Of a DNA stretch of 64,000 nt, positions 37,374-44,902 are shown piece after piece. Position 1 is the stretch's first letter. Every line of letters begins with the position of its first letter. The position numbers and the translations under genes are program-made. Under the pieces are notes generated by a model, which saw nothing but the letters and a program-made list of their open reading frames with translations, searched no databases and was not told the origin of the DNA. The DNA comes from Bacillota bacterium (lineage in GTDB: Bacteria; Bacillota; UBA4882; UBA8346), in contig JAKOTQ010000096.1 in assembly GCA_029776205.1 (NCBI GenBank), positions 133,771-197,770 on the forward strand, in the 5' to 3' direction.

Positions 37374-37923
37374 CTAACGCTGCCGCCCCAAAGTCGATTT
37401 TAACGGGAAATACAATACACTGACCAAAATAGAATTAGCCAGGGCTGTGACTAAGACCACACTCATCAATGCCACAAAAGCCGGAGCATTTTTGCCACCG
37501 AACATTAACAACGTAAGCATCATTCCAACATAAGTAAATCCACTGGCTGCCGTCCCAAGGAATGTAATCACAAAAGGCCGGATATATCCAAGCACTCCAT
37601 CCTTTAATTTAATTGAAGATAACAACCCGACGACAATAGCCCCCCACCGGTTCACTGATAAAATTCAAAAATGGAATCACCGATTTTGTCGTAACCATAC
37701 ATAGAGCAGCCGATACCAAACCAATTCCGATAACCTCAGAAAATTTGGGCCGTAATAACAAAATAGCCAAACAATACATTCCAATGATAAAATTCGGCGT
37801 AATCCCTGCAAACGGGGGAGTAAACATGCGTAATACCGCCCCTACTGCCAACAGCACAGCAACCACTGCAACATCTACAGCCTGTAACCCTTTTCGTTCC
37901 ATCAATCTCGTTTCAACACTCAT
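37374..37923 (-). pseudogene. trpP: TrpP-like tryptophan ECF substrate component, interrupted by a one-base frameshift
   Basis: Two overlapping frames, 37609-37923 and 37374-37655, encode the two halves of one membrane protein. Removing a single G from the run of six (37640-37645 as C on the plus strand) joins them as ...NFISEPVG-AIVVGLLSSIK... into about 182 residues with five or six helices, close to TrpP (about 172 in Bacillus). The FTPPFAGITPNF segment resembles the FIPGFGGMKPDF of TrpP as I recall it. It begins an operon with matching ECF ATPases and EcfT. The start ATG has GGGAGG at 8 nt. The frameshift may be genuine loss, slippage-based phase variation or a homopolymer sequencing error. 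The tryptophan assignment is likely but not proven. Confidence 0.75.
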
Positions 37924-37956
37924 CTCAACAACCTCCCTAAATTCTCAACTCGTCTA
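37907..37956 (-). promoter_or_regulatory. Second GAG/UAG cluster over the trpP ribosome site
   Basis: Read on the minus strand, triplets UAG, GAG, GAG, UAG, GAG, GAG, GAG and GAG occur mostly at 4-7 nt spacing across the GGGAGG ribosome site, the start codon and the first codons. This resembles the TRAP site over the Bacillus trpP start. It is less regular than the upstream site, and purine-rich ribosome sites favour such triplets by chance. Confidence 0.45.
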
Positions 37957-37985
37957 TGTTTAAGGCAGAATACCGCCATTAAACC

Positions 37986-38032
37986 AAAATAAAAAGCCGG
38001 ACACCAGTGTCCGGCTTAACAATTCGTTAGCC
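37986..38032 (-). terminator. Leader attenuator: antiterminator and terminator
   Basis: The terminator stem AAGCCGGACA/TGTCCGGCTT (37994-38017) is followed by TTTATTTT on the minus strand, 70 bases before trpP. An alternative helix, GGCTAAC with GTTAAGCC (38013-38032, one bulged A), uses the left arm AAGCC of the terminator, so the two are mutually exclusive. The 5' side of the antiterminator abuts the last GAG triplet of the TRAP-like site. This is the classical layout of trp attenuation in Bacillus. Confidence 0.75.
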
Positions 38033-38036
38033 TTCA

Positions 38037-38089
38037 CTCGTCTCTTCTCAACCCAATCTCTTCTATTCCAAACAAACTCTACTCAACTA
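38037..38089 (-). promoter_or_regulatory. TRAP-type binding site: eleven triplet positions in a leader RNA
   Basis: On the minus strand eleven triplet positions follow one another at spacings of 5,5,5,4,5,5,5,6,5,5 nt. Eight are GAG or UAG; the other three read UGU, UGG and UGG. TRAP (MtrB) binds exactly eleven (G/U)AG triplets separated by 2-3 nt. The site ends four bases before the antiterminator. No mtrB gene is in the window, so TRAP itself is inferred. Confidence 0.7.
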
Positions 38090-38125
38090 TATCTTATATA
38101 TAATATACTATGCTGATTATTGATG

Positions 38126-38154
38126 AATATAACAAAAATTGTGCCAAAAGTCAA
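38126..38154 (-). promoter_or_regulatory. Sigma-A promoter of the trpP-ecf-ior-paaK operon
   Basis: The -35 box TTGACT (38149-38154) and -10 box TATATT (38126-38131) have a 17-base spacer. Transcription would begin near 38119, about 30 bases before the TRAP-type site, giving a leader of roughly 195 nt. Confidence 0.85.
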
Positions 38155-38247
38155 TCCGGCAGAAATTAATCACATGTTTGAAAAATTTTACTTTTCTTTA
38201 CAAAATGAAAAGCCTATAATAAAACTAGAACTATAGGGGGTATTATC

Positions 38248-39750
38248 ATGATTAAGGGTTTTGTTAGCCGCCGAACCACCCAACGCGTTCCATATGAAGC
38301 CGAAATTGGGATTCAGTTTACTTGCGGCGATAATACAGCTATCACCGCCAACACTACCAATCTCAGTCCTGAAGGCGTCCGTTTTTTTGTGCCCAAAGGC
38401 CATATTAAACTGGCTCCGGAGGAAATTATCGAATTATCCTTCAATTTGCCAAATAAAGAAGCATTCACGGTTCAAGGGGAAATTTGCTACTTTTCACAGG
38501 CCATGGACAATAACGAAAAACCCGTTGTCTATTACGGTGTTCGTTTTATCAATCTTACTGCTGAAATATCCGAAGCTATCCGTGAATTTTGTCAAATGCA
38601 ACTCACGGACGAAACCGACGAACCTGAAATGCAACAAAATACCGATACGTCTTCTATATTGGTCAATGATGTTTTTGACCCGGAAACGATGGATTCGTCT
38701 GAATTTGATATTCCCCAAGATATCCAAAAGGCATTTCAAGGAGAGCCTGCAACTACAGCGAAACCGCAACCCGCGGCCTTTTCTGCAGATATTCCAGTTG
38801 CGTCTCAGCCAGATCTCTCTGATAATCTGTTAACGTCAAAAAATGAAACCAGTTATCGCTCTTTAAGCCAAGAAATGATTGATCAAATCATCCGTTCCAT
38901 GACTTCGTCCCGGGCATCGGCAGCACCCGCATCCGAAGTTGTCACAAGCGAAACGGATTCCAAAAATGAAGCTATACCAAACCAGCATACAAAAGAAACT
39001 CCTGAAATTCATACTTCTTCGGCTGTAGAACAAAAGGAATCCCAAACGGAAAAGCAACATAATCTCATTGAACAATTCCGCAAAATCGCTGAATCGCTTA
39101 ATATCAAAATCGATGAAGAGCTTTTTGAAAAAATCTCCATTCCTGATAACAAACCCAATGAAACGCTACCATCCTCTCAACCTGAGCCGGTAAGCCATAC
39201 CGAAGCAGGACATGGTTTAACTGCCAGCAGTTTCAACCCGGATCATTCATTCGAAAGCACGGATAATTTCGATGTTTCCCATCACCAGGAAACACCGGGA
39301 AGCGGCCAAATGAATATCGATAATTTATTATTTTCCAATTCCAGTCTCTTAGATATTCTATATGGAAACGAAGGGGACACCGCAACACCATCAGCCCCTC
39401 CAGTACAGCCAGAGTCCGCCAAAACCATTATACCGTCAAATCCTGAGCCGAAGGTCTCTGGGACCGATAGCAACCACCCGGGCCAAAAGAATGAACCAGA
39501 ATCAATTCTCGCCAAACCCGTATCCGAGTTTATTCAATCAAAAGTTTCACCGGAACCGGAAACACCCCATTCCAATCACCAAATTCCGGTCAGCGGATTA
39601 GGACCACTAAATACTCAAGATGAAAAAACACAGGGAACAGCGGGTAACGATCTTTTTAACATCAATTCCATTCCGAAAAAAGCCTCCGGTGCCCCGATGG
39701 ATCAACGGATGATCGACCAAATCGTACAGGCTATGCTGAAAAAGAAATAA
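38248..39750 (+). CDS. PilZ-domain protein with a long disordered tail
   Basis: The N-terminal ~115 residues form a PilZ c-di-GMP receptor domain with the RxxxR motif (RTTQR, 9-13) and the D/NxSxxG motif (NLSPEG, 38-43). The remaining ~380 residues are rich in Pro, Ser, Glu and Gln and look disordered. Within them the peptide MIDQIIRSM (210-218) recurs as MIDQIVQAM at 488-496, next to the C-terminus. A -10 box TATAAT at 38215-38220 and a GGGGG ribosome site precede the ATG. It is divergent from the trpP operon and followed by a second PilZ gene. The repeated peptide may be a docking motif; that is inference. Confidence 0.85.
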   Translation: MIKGFVSRRTTQRVPYEAEIGIQFTCGDNTAITANTTNLSPEGVRFFVPKGHIKLAPEEIIELSFNLPNKEAFTVQGEICYFSQAMDNNEKPVVYYGVRFINLTAEISEAIREFCQMQLTDETDEPEMQQNTDTSSILVNDVFDPETMDSSEFDIPQDIQKAFQGEPATTAKPQPAAFSADIPVASQPDLSDNLLTSKNETSYRSLSQEMIDQIIRSMTSSRASAAPASEVVTSETDSKNEAIPNQHTKETPEIHTSSAVEQKESQTEKQHNLIEQFRKIAESLNIKIDEELFEKISIPDNKPNETLPSSQPEPVSHTEAGHGLTASSFNPDHSFESTDNFDVSHHQETPGSGQMNIDNLLFSNSSLLDILYGNEGDTATPSAPPVQPESAKTIIPSNPEPKVSGTDSNHPGQKNEPESILAKPVSEFIQSKVSPEPETPHSNHQIPVSGLGPLNTQDEKTQGTAGNDLFNINSIPKKASGAPMDQRMIDQIVQAMLKKK

Positions 39751-39753
39751 TAC

Positions 39754-39785
39754 ATAAAACCCAACTATTTAAGGTTGGGTTTTAT
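39754..39785 (+). terminator. Terminator of the first PilZ gene
   Basis: A perfect 12-bp stem (ATAAAACCCAAC and its complement) with an 8-nt loop and T-rich right arm lies three bases after the stop codon. The sequence also allows minus-strand use. Confidence 0.85.
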
Positions 39786-39890
39786 CATTTTAAAACATCA
39801 TGAAGTTTATCTGGAGAAATCCGACCTTCCTGCCGATATTTGCAATATAAAGTCATTACTTATCGTTTGAAATTGATGACGGAGGCAAAA

Positions 39891-40634
39891 ATGATTAAAG
39901 GCATTATTGAACGGCGCACTGCCGACCGTATTCCATTTGAAACAGCACTTCAAATTAAATTAACCTCACCGGGATCTCCGGAAGACTTGAAAGCTTTTTC
40001 CGTGGATATCAGTGCCGGTGGAATGAAATTTGCCACAGCTGCCGATTTACCTTTAATCCCTGTCGGAGAAGAGCTGGAATTCGATTTCAACTTACCTAAT
40101 TACGGGAAAGTTACCCTTACCGGCAAAGTAACCTATCGTTCCGCCGGCTCCTTCCAAGACAACCTGGTATATTATGGCGTCAAATTTCTGAAGATGGATC
40201 ATATCACCTGGAAAGCTGTTATTGATTACTGTTATGGTCCCGAACAAGCCCAGGCCGAAGAAGAGTTGATCATGAATCTTCCGGATGAAGCGCCCCAAAA
40301 ACTCACAGTCTCCAACCAAACAGTTGCTTTTGAACCGAAAAAGTTAATAACCATCCTCCATTATCAGGACGGAACCGAAGCACTGGCCAATTTGGAAGAT
40401 ATCAGTTATGGCGGAGCACGGGTTAACGTATACCAGCCATTGCCCGTTAACACGGCGGTTACGATCACCATCCGCTACGCCGACCTTCAATTGGTATTAA
40501 ACAGCATCTGCGTATGGAGCACTTCGGAACCGAACGGTACCTGGGTCGGAGGCCTGTTCTTCCAATCTTTAAACGATCAGGAATTCTCCGAATTGACCAA
40601 ACTGATTCATACTATTTCGCAAAATAAAACATAA
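39891..40634 (+). CDS. Tandem PilZ-domain protein
   Basis: The first PilZ domain has RTADR (residues 9-13) and the DISAGG motif, so it should bind c-di-GMP. A second PilZ-like domain from about residue 150 has DISYGGA but no preceding RxxxR. It may therefore be a non-binding PilZ. The start is ATG 39891, set by GGAGGC six bases upstream, giving 247 residues. The first 20 residues closely resemble those of the preceding PilZ gene (MIKG..xRRT..R.P.E), pointing to local duplication. A plus-strand terminator lies 165 bases downstream. Confidence 0.88.
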   Translation: MIKGIIERRTADRIPFETALQIKLTSPGSPEDLKAFSVDISAGGMKFATAADLPLIPVGEELEFDFNLPNYGKVTLTGKVTYRSAGSFQDNLVYYGVKFLKMDHITWKAVIDYCYGPEQAQAEEELIMNLPDEAPQKLTVSNQTVAFEPKKLITILHYQDGTEALANLEDISYGGARVNVYQPLPVNTAVTITIRYADLQLVLNSICVWSTSEPNGTWVGGLFFQSLNDQEFSELTKLIHTISQNKT

Positions 40635-40710
40635 AGGCATTCACAGTACACAGTTCATTGCGAACAGTTCATAGGAGACAGTAGTCAGGAGAAAAGTGAA
40701 TAAATAAACA

Positions 40711-40732
40711 AGAGACTCTGGAATGAGTCTCT
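40711..40732 (+). other. Hairpin inside repeat island B
   Basis: A perfect 7-bp stem AGAGACT/AGTCTCT lies here. Its left arm, AGAGACTCTGG, is also complementary to the right arm of the terminator at 40799-40828, so the two can form alternative pairings. Confidence 0.45.
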
Positions 40733-40798
40733 ATATGTTATCGATAAATTGTCCCTTTAAATGAAACATTTACATGTTCAGATTTGTCTACACTCTAA

Positions 40799-40828
40799 GG
40801 AGACCCTGGGGTTCCAGAGTCTCCTTTT
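40799..40828 (+). terminator. Probable terminator of the tandem PilZ gene
   Basis: The stem GGAGACCCTGG/CCAGAGTCTCC has one mismatch and a 4-nt loop, followed by TTTT on the plus strand. Confidence 0.6.
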
Positions 40829-40977
40829 GGTTCATTTGATCAGAATCCGCCTTTGCAATGTGTACTGTGTACTATGAACCATCCATCGGCAAATTGTTTA
40901 ACTTCCGCATTCTATCTTCTGTATTCTGTCTTCTAACCACTAAACTACTGACTCCTACCTCCTGTTTCCTACCATAA

Positions 40978-41544
40978 TTACTGCCCGCCATAACGCTGCA
41001 TCAACTGCGTGCGGCTAATCCACACTTCGTACGGATCCATAGTTTTTTGGAGTTTTGCTTTTTTACTCGTTTTAAACGAATAGTAGATCAGGCGAAGCAT
41101 AGACTCCCAAAAACCAAGCCACCATCGGTTCCAGCCTTTGGGAATAGGAATGAGAGTAAACCCCATTCGCCGGGCTCCGGCAACCAACACATTGACGCCA
41201 TAAAATCCTTTAATATTTTCCGGAATACTTCCATTTCCACACGCCTGTGCTAATCGTTTAAACTCCTCTTTGAGCATCTCCATTAAACGCCACTCCAGAG
41301 ACCGGTTCCCCGGTTCCGCGGCAATTTCAGTGATCCGAATATTCGACAAATGCAATTCTCCGACCATATCTCCGGGAGTAATGGTCGTTCCATCAAGGAT
41401 AATCTCTTCCTTTCCCTGGTATGGATGATAACACACCAACAATACCCCATGGACTGAACCAGGCACAGCCGAAGCACCGACCTTTTTCAAATAACGCCGG
41501 TCAATGGCCATACCCAATTTCCGTAAAACTTTAATGCCCGCCAT
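40978..41544 (-). CDS. YkoP-like domain protein
   Basis: This 188-residue protein resembles the YkoP-like domain found beside, or fused to, polysaccharide deacetylases in Firmicutes (an LHLSNIRI strand and the GFTLIPIPKGW segment). No catalytic motif is obvious. It overlaps the preceding deacetylase gene by 14 bases and is the last gene of a four-gene cluster. In Bacillus, ykoP lies near a glycosyltransferase of the same family as the one here, which supports a joint envelope or lipid role. The function is unknown. Confidence 0.65.
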   Translation of the reverse strand: MAGIKVLRKLGMAIDRRYLKKVGASAVPGSVHGVLLVCYHPYQGKEEIILDGTTITPGDMVGELHLSNIRITEIAAEPGNRSLEWRLMEMLKEEFKRLAQACGNGSIPENIKGFYGVNVLVAGARRMGFTLIPIPKGWNRWWLGFWESMLRLIYYSFKTSKKAKLQKTMDPYEVWISRTQLMQRYGGQ

Positions 41545-42241
41545 ATTTACCTCCTGTTATCTCATGCAATGATACAAATTCATATCCGGCTGCCCGCAAG
41601 GTATCAATCACTTCCGGTAATGCTTCCAGCATGTTTCCTGGAGCACCCGGTTCACCGCCGGCATCATGCAATACAATGATGGTATTGGGTTTTACCCGGG
41701 ACTGCAAACGCCGAATTATCTCCGTTTTACCGGTAGAAAATTTCCAATCCTGGGCATTGGCAGTCCATAGGACCACCTGTAATCCCATACGTTTGGCAAC
41801 CCATCCCTGAAAAACATTGGAAGCACCCCAGGGAGGACGGAACCAACGTAACTGTTTTCCCAATATTTCTTCAAGTTCAGCCTTTCCCCGCCGCATCGTC
41901 TCCATGCTGCGCCAAGGAGATAAACAATAAGCATGCCGGTGGAAATAAGTATGCCAACCGATTTCATGACCGAACTCCCGCATCATTCTGATCAAATCAG
42001 GCGCTGCTGCAGCCCGTTTCCCGACAACAAAAAAAGTGGCTGGTACATTTTTTTGGCGAAGAATATCCAAGAGAATCGGTGTGTACCTGGGATCCGGACC
42101 GTCATCAAAAGATAGATGAACCCGCTTTCCAGGCCCGTTCCCCTGACGGATGGTTTTACCGGAGAAAAGCCGGACTCCGGCATCCCATCCGGCGTAAGAC
42201 CATAATATTAGACCTAACCCTAGTAGAAAAATCCCCATCAT
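41531..42241 (-). CDS. Polysaccharide deacetylase (NodB fold)
   Basis: This carbohydrate esterase 4 protein has the metal motif SFDDGPD, the HTYFHRH motif supplying His ligands and RPPWGASN with the catalytic segment. An N-terminal hydrophobic helix anchors or exports it. It has 236 residues and overlaps the MFS gene by 4 bases. It removes acetyl groups from an envelope glycan or glycolipid; which one is unknown. Confidence 0.92.
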   Translation of the reverse strand: MMGIFLLGLGLILWSYAGWDAGVRLFSGKTIRQGNGPGKRVHLSFDDGPDPRYTPILLDILRQKNVPATFFVVGKRAAAAPDLIRMMREFGHEIGWHTYFHRHAYCLSPWRSMETMRRGKAELEEILGKQLRWFRPPWGASNVFQGWVAKRMGLQVVLWTANAQDWKFSTGKTEIIRRLQSRVKPNTIIVLHDAGGEPGAPGNMLEALPEVIDTLRAAGYEFVSLHEITGGKYGGH

Positions 42242-43494
42242 GACCGACCCTCATCCTGTACAGAATGAAACGGCAGAAAAACATAAACCACCGCCATTAC
42301 CAACATCAACACACCACTGATATAAAAGGGTAGTTCCATCCGGTAGGTTCCAAGAACACCACCAAGCAACGGCCCTATCGCAAATCCCACCCCTTCCACC
42401 GACATAAACAAACCCATCAATACACCGCGTTGTTCTGAAGGAATCGAACCCGCCAGCAATGCATTCCAGGCTGGTTGAATCATGGCATAAGAACAGCCAA
42501 TCATCGCAGCTATGAACCAAATATTTTGTCTCGTAGCCCACATGGCCGTGACGATAATTGATAGAGAAGCTAGAAGGAACCCAGACACCAAAAAACGGCG
42601 GGCCCCCCATTTATCAGCGAAATGCCCCACCGGGACCATGAATCCAGCGACGAAAACACCGCCCACAATCAACAAAAGGCTCAACCGACTTTCAGACAAT
42701 CCCAGCCGCTCAGTAATGAACGGCAAAAGCACCGGCAATAGCACACCCAAGGATAATGCCTGAATCAACATTCCGGGAATCAATCCTTTCACCATAGCCA
42801 ACGTGTTCAAGACTGCTTTCAGTTTCTTTTGGGGCGTTTCAGATTGTGAGACTTTCAGTTTTTCTGAACTTAACAGCCGCTCGCCCATCCAACCCAAACA
42901 GCTCATGAAAAACCCGATACCCGCCACTAGAATCAAAATATCAAATCCGGTATGATATACATCTTTTATTCCCAGTTGTGTTTTTAACCATCCGTTCTTT
43001 CCAGAATCAATTAAAAAACCCATCAAAACCGGGCCCAATCCGCCTCCAACCATCCAAACCATCGAGACCCAGCTAATCATCGTCGCCCGCTTCGCTTCAC
43101 CGACGATCCGGATAGTACCGGATACCACAGCAGGCCATACAGGTGCCGCACCGATACCAATTAATACAGCAGTTATTATCATGACAATCCATTGGTAATG
43201 AAAAAATTTAAAAAGAATCACTCCTGTCACAATCAAAAGGCTACCACCAAAAAGAACCGGCCATGGACCGTAATGATCGGCTAACCATCCGGTACCGCTT
43301 TTGGATAGATTGTCCGTCATCAGGTTGCTGCTCATCACCAATCCGATCGTACTCAAGGTATATCCCAATTGTTTCAGATAACTCGGTAAAAAAGTAATAA
43401 ATAAGGCCATCCGAACAAAGTCGATGGCTGCAATCATCATCAGAAAACAAACTAACATCCCATATTTCCAAAAGATATGGCGGCTATCAGGCAC
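42238..43494 (-). CDS. MFS transporter
   Basis: This is a 418-residue major facilitator protein with about 12 hydrophobic helices. The loop between helices 2 and 3 carries GWLADHYGPWPVLF and the corresponding loop in the second half GHFADKWGARRF, both MFS signatures. The start is GTG, overlapping the glycosyltransferase stop by 8 bases. Lying between a lipid glycosyltransferase and a deacetylase, it may move a glycolipid or precursor, in the manner of LtaA, but no substrate is proven. Confidence 0.88.
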   Translation of the reverse strand: MPDSRHIFWKYGMLVCFLMMIAAIDFVRMALFITFLPSYLKQLGYTLSTIGLVMSSNLMTDNLSKSGTGWLADHYGPWPVLFGGSLLIVTGVILFKFFHYQWIVMIITAVLIGIGAAPVWPAVVSGTIRIVGEAKRATMISWVSMVWMVGGGLGPVLMGFLIDSGKNGWLKTQLGIKDVYHTGFDILILVAGIGFFMSCLGWMGERLLSSEKLKVSQSETPQKKLKAVLNTLAMVKGLIPGMLIQALSLGVLLPVLLPFITERLGLSESRLSLLLIVGGVFVAGFMVPVGHFADKWGARRFLVSGFLLASLSIIVTAMWATRQNIWFIAAMIGCSYAMIQPAWNALLAGSIPSEQRGVLMGLFMSVEGVGFAIGPLLGGVLGTYRMELPFYISGVLMLVMAVVYVFLPFHSVQDEGRS

Positions 43495-44668
43495 GAATTT
43501 CTCTCCTTACTGTCTTTTTATAAAAATTAGCCGACCGCGGCAAAGGCCGCAACATACGATAAATAATCCTGGCACATCGCAACGCAGCATCCGGTTTTCC
43601 CAATTCCTCACAACGCCGGCTTAACCGTTCCCTGAACCGGGCATCAGTCACCACCCGGCAAATTGCCGTTTTGAGCCGACGTTCTCCCTTGGCAATAATC
43701 GCTACGCGATGCCGCCACAAATAGTTGGCATTGGCTTCTTCCTGCCCCGGATTGGGTTTATAAATAACCATCGGCAAGCGTTTAGCCAATGCTTCGGAGA
43801 CAGTAATTCCGCCCGCTTTCGTCACCAATACATCCGCTGCTTCCATTACCGCAGCCACATTCTCAATATAACGAACCGGTTTAATCCTCGGATACTTTTC
43901 ACTGATTGCGCTCAGCTTTTCAAACAACTCTTGATTGGATCCAGTAATAACAAGAGCTGTCGCCGTTGGTGGCAAATCCTTCAAAATATGACCAAACCGA
44001 AAACTCCCAAAAACGCCATCACTGCCTCCCATAAATAAAACCAATTTATCCTGTGGAGAAATGCCGTATGCTTGTTTCACCGTTTCCGGATCATAGCTTT
44101 CATAAAAATACGGCAAAATCGGAATACCGGTAACAGCGATCCTGGAAGACGGAATTCCCCGTTCAATCAGGCCGTCCACCATTTCTGTCGAACCTACCAG
44201 ATACAGATCGGTATACGGGTGAATCCATTGGCTGTGAACGCAATAATCCGTAATCACCGTGATGAGCGGAACATCGAGTTCACCGGATTCTTTCATCTCC
44301 GAGAGCACCCCGGCAGCTAATGGAAAAGTGGAAATGACCACCTTTGGATCTAAACGGTTTACCAAAGATATCAATTCGGAATAACCCATCCGGTTTAATC
44401 GTCGCTGCCAAAAGGAATCCGGTGACATCTTACCGGTAGCTTGATAGTAAAGAGCATACCCTACCGGAAAATGCCGAAGACTCTGCATATAACCAAATTG
44501 AGATAACCGGATTAATAACGGAGCCAACAAATCGCAATAATCAACGGTAATCGCCCGAATGGATGGATCCTGCATCTTTAATGCTTGGGTTAATGCTTTA
44601 GCTACTTGATTATGGCCACCGCCATAACTGGCTGATAAAATTAAGACATCACAATGTTCCCGGGTCAC
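43487..44668 (-). CDS. Glycosyltransferase of the MGDG synthase/UgtP type
   Basis: This GT28-type glycosyltransferase of 393 residues has the N-terminal MGDG-synthase motif SASYGGGHNQVAKAL and the C-terminal UDP-sugar site KAGGITVSEALAKRLP followed by PGQEEANANYL. Relatives transfer glucose or galactose to diacylglycerol. The start is GTG 44666-44668 with GGGGTG upstream. It leads a cluster with an MFS transporter, a deacetylase and a YkoP-like protein, all overlapping. A glycolipid or lipoteichoic-acid anchor pathway is a reasonable inference. Confidence 0.88.
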   Translation of the reverse strand: MTREHCDVLILSASYGGGHNQVAKALTQALKMQDPSIRAITVDYCDLLAPLLIRLSQFGYMQSLRHFPVGYALYYQATGKMSPDSFWQRRLNRMGYSELISLVNRLDPKVVISTFPLAAGVLSEMKESGELDVPLITVITDYCVHSQWIHPYTDLYLVGSTEMVDGLIERGIPSSRIAVTGIPILPYFYESYDPETVKQAYGISPQDKLVLFMGGSDGVFGSFRFGHILKDLPPTATALVITGSNQELFEKLSAISEKYPRIKPVRYIENVAAVMEAADVLVTKAGGITVSEALAKRLPMVIYKPNPGQEEANANYLWRHRVAIIAKGERRLKTAICRVVTDARFRERLSRRCEELGKPDAALRCARIIYRMLRPLPRSANFYKKTVRREIRA

Positions 44669-44854
44669 AGTTACACCCCATATTCATCAAAATTTAATCA
44701 ACCACAGAAGCTAGCATATTAAATAATTTTGACGAAATGTTCCAAAATTCCTTCATCAACTTTACATAAAAATGCATTTTCGTCCTCCATCAATCCCTAT
44801 TAATATATTTCATTATCACCCATTTAGCATCATTACCATTTGCCTGCAAAATAA

Positions 44855-44877
44855 AAACAGCAGCCTTCCTGCTGTTT
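44855..44877 (-). terminator. Terminator of the HD-GYP gene
   Basis: A perfect 9-bp stem AAACAGCAG/CTGCTGTTT with a 5-nt loop is followed on the minus strand by TTTATTTT. Confidence 0.87.
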
Positions 44878-44902
44878 CAATCATTCATAAAACCATCTGG
44901 TT

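Larger units (their letters stand above)
40640..40977. repeat. Dispersed word-repeat island B
   Basis: The gap between the PilZ and YkoP-like genes carries the same words as island A: GGAGACAGTAGTCAGGAG at 40674-40691, TCTATCTTCTGTATTCT at 40911-40927 (identical to 4802-4818) and CTACTGACTCCTACCTCCTG at 40945-40964. GTACACAGTTCAT words at the left and their complement near 40861-40880 form a loose inverted pair. Between the halves sit two hairpins. No gene is seen. Confidence 0.7.

Noticed and set aside
37960-38160. T-box leader upstream of trpP
   Set aside because: No GGGTGGNACCGCG-type T-box sequence and no specifier-loop layout; GAG/UAG triplet periodicity explains the leader better.
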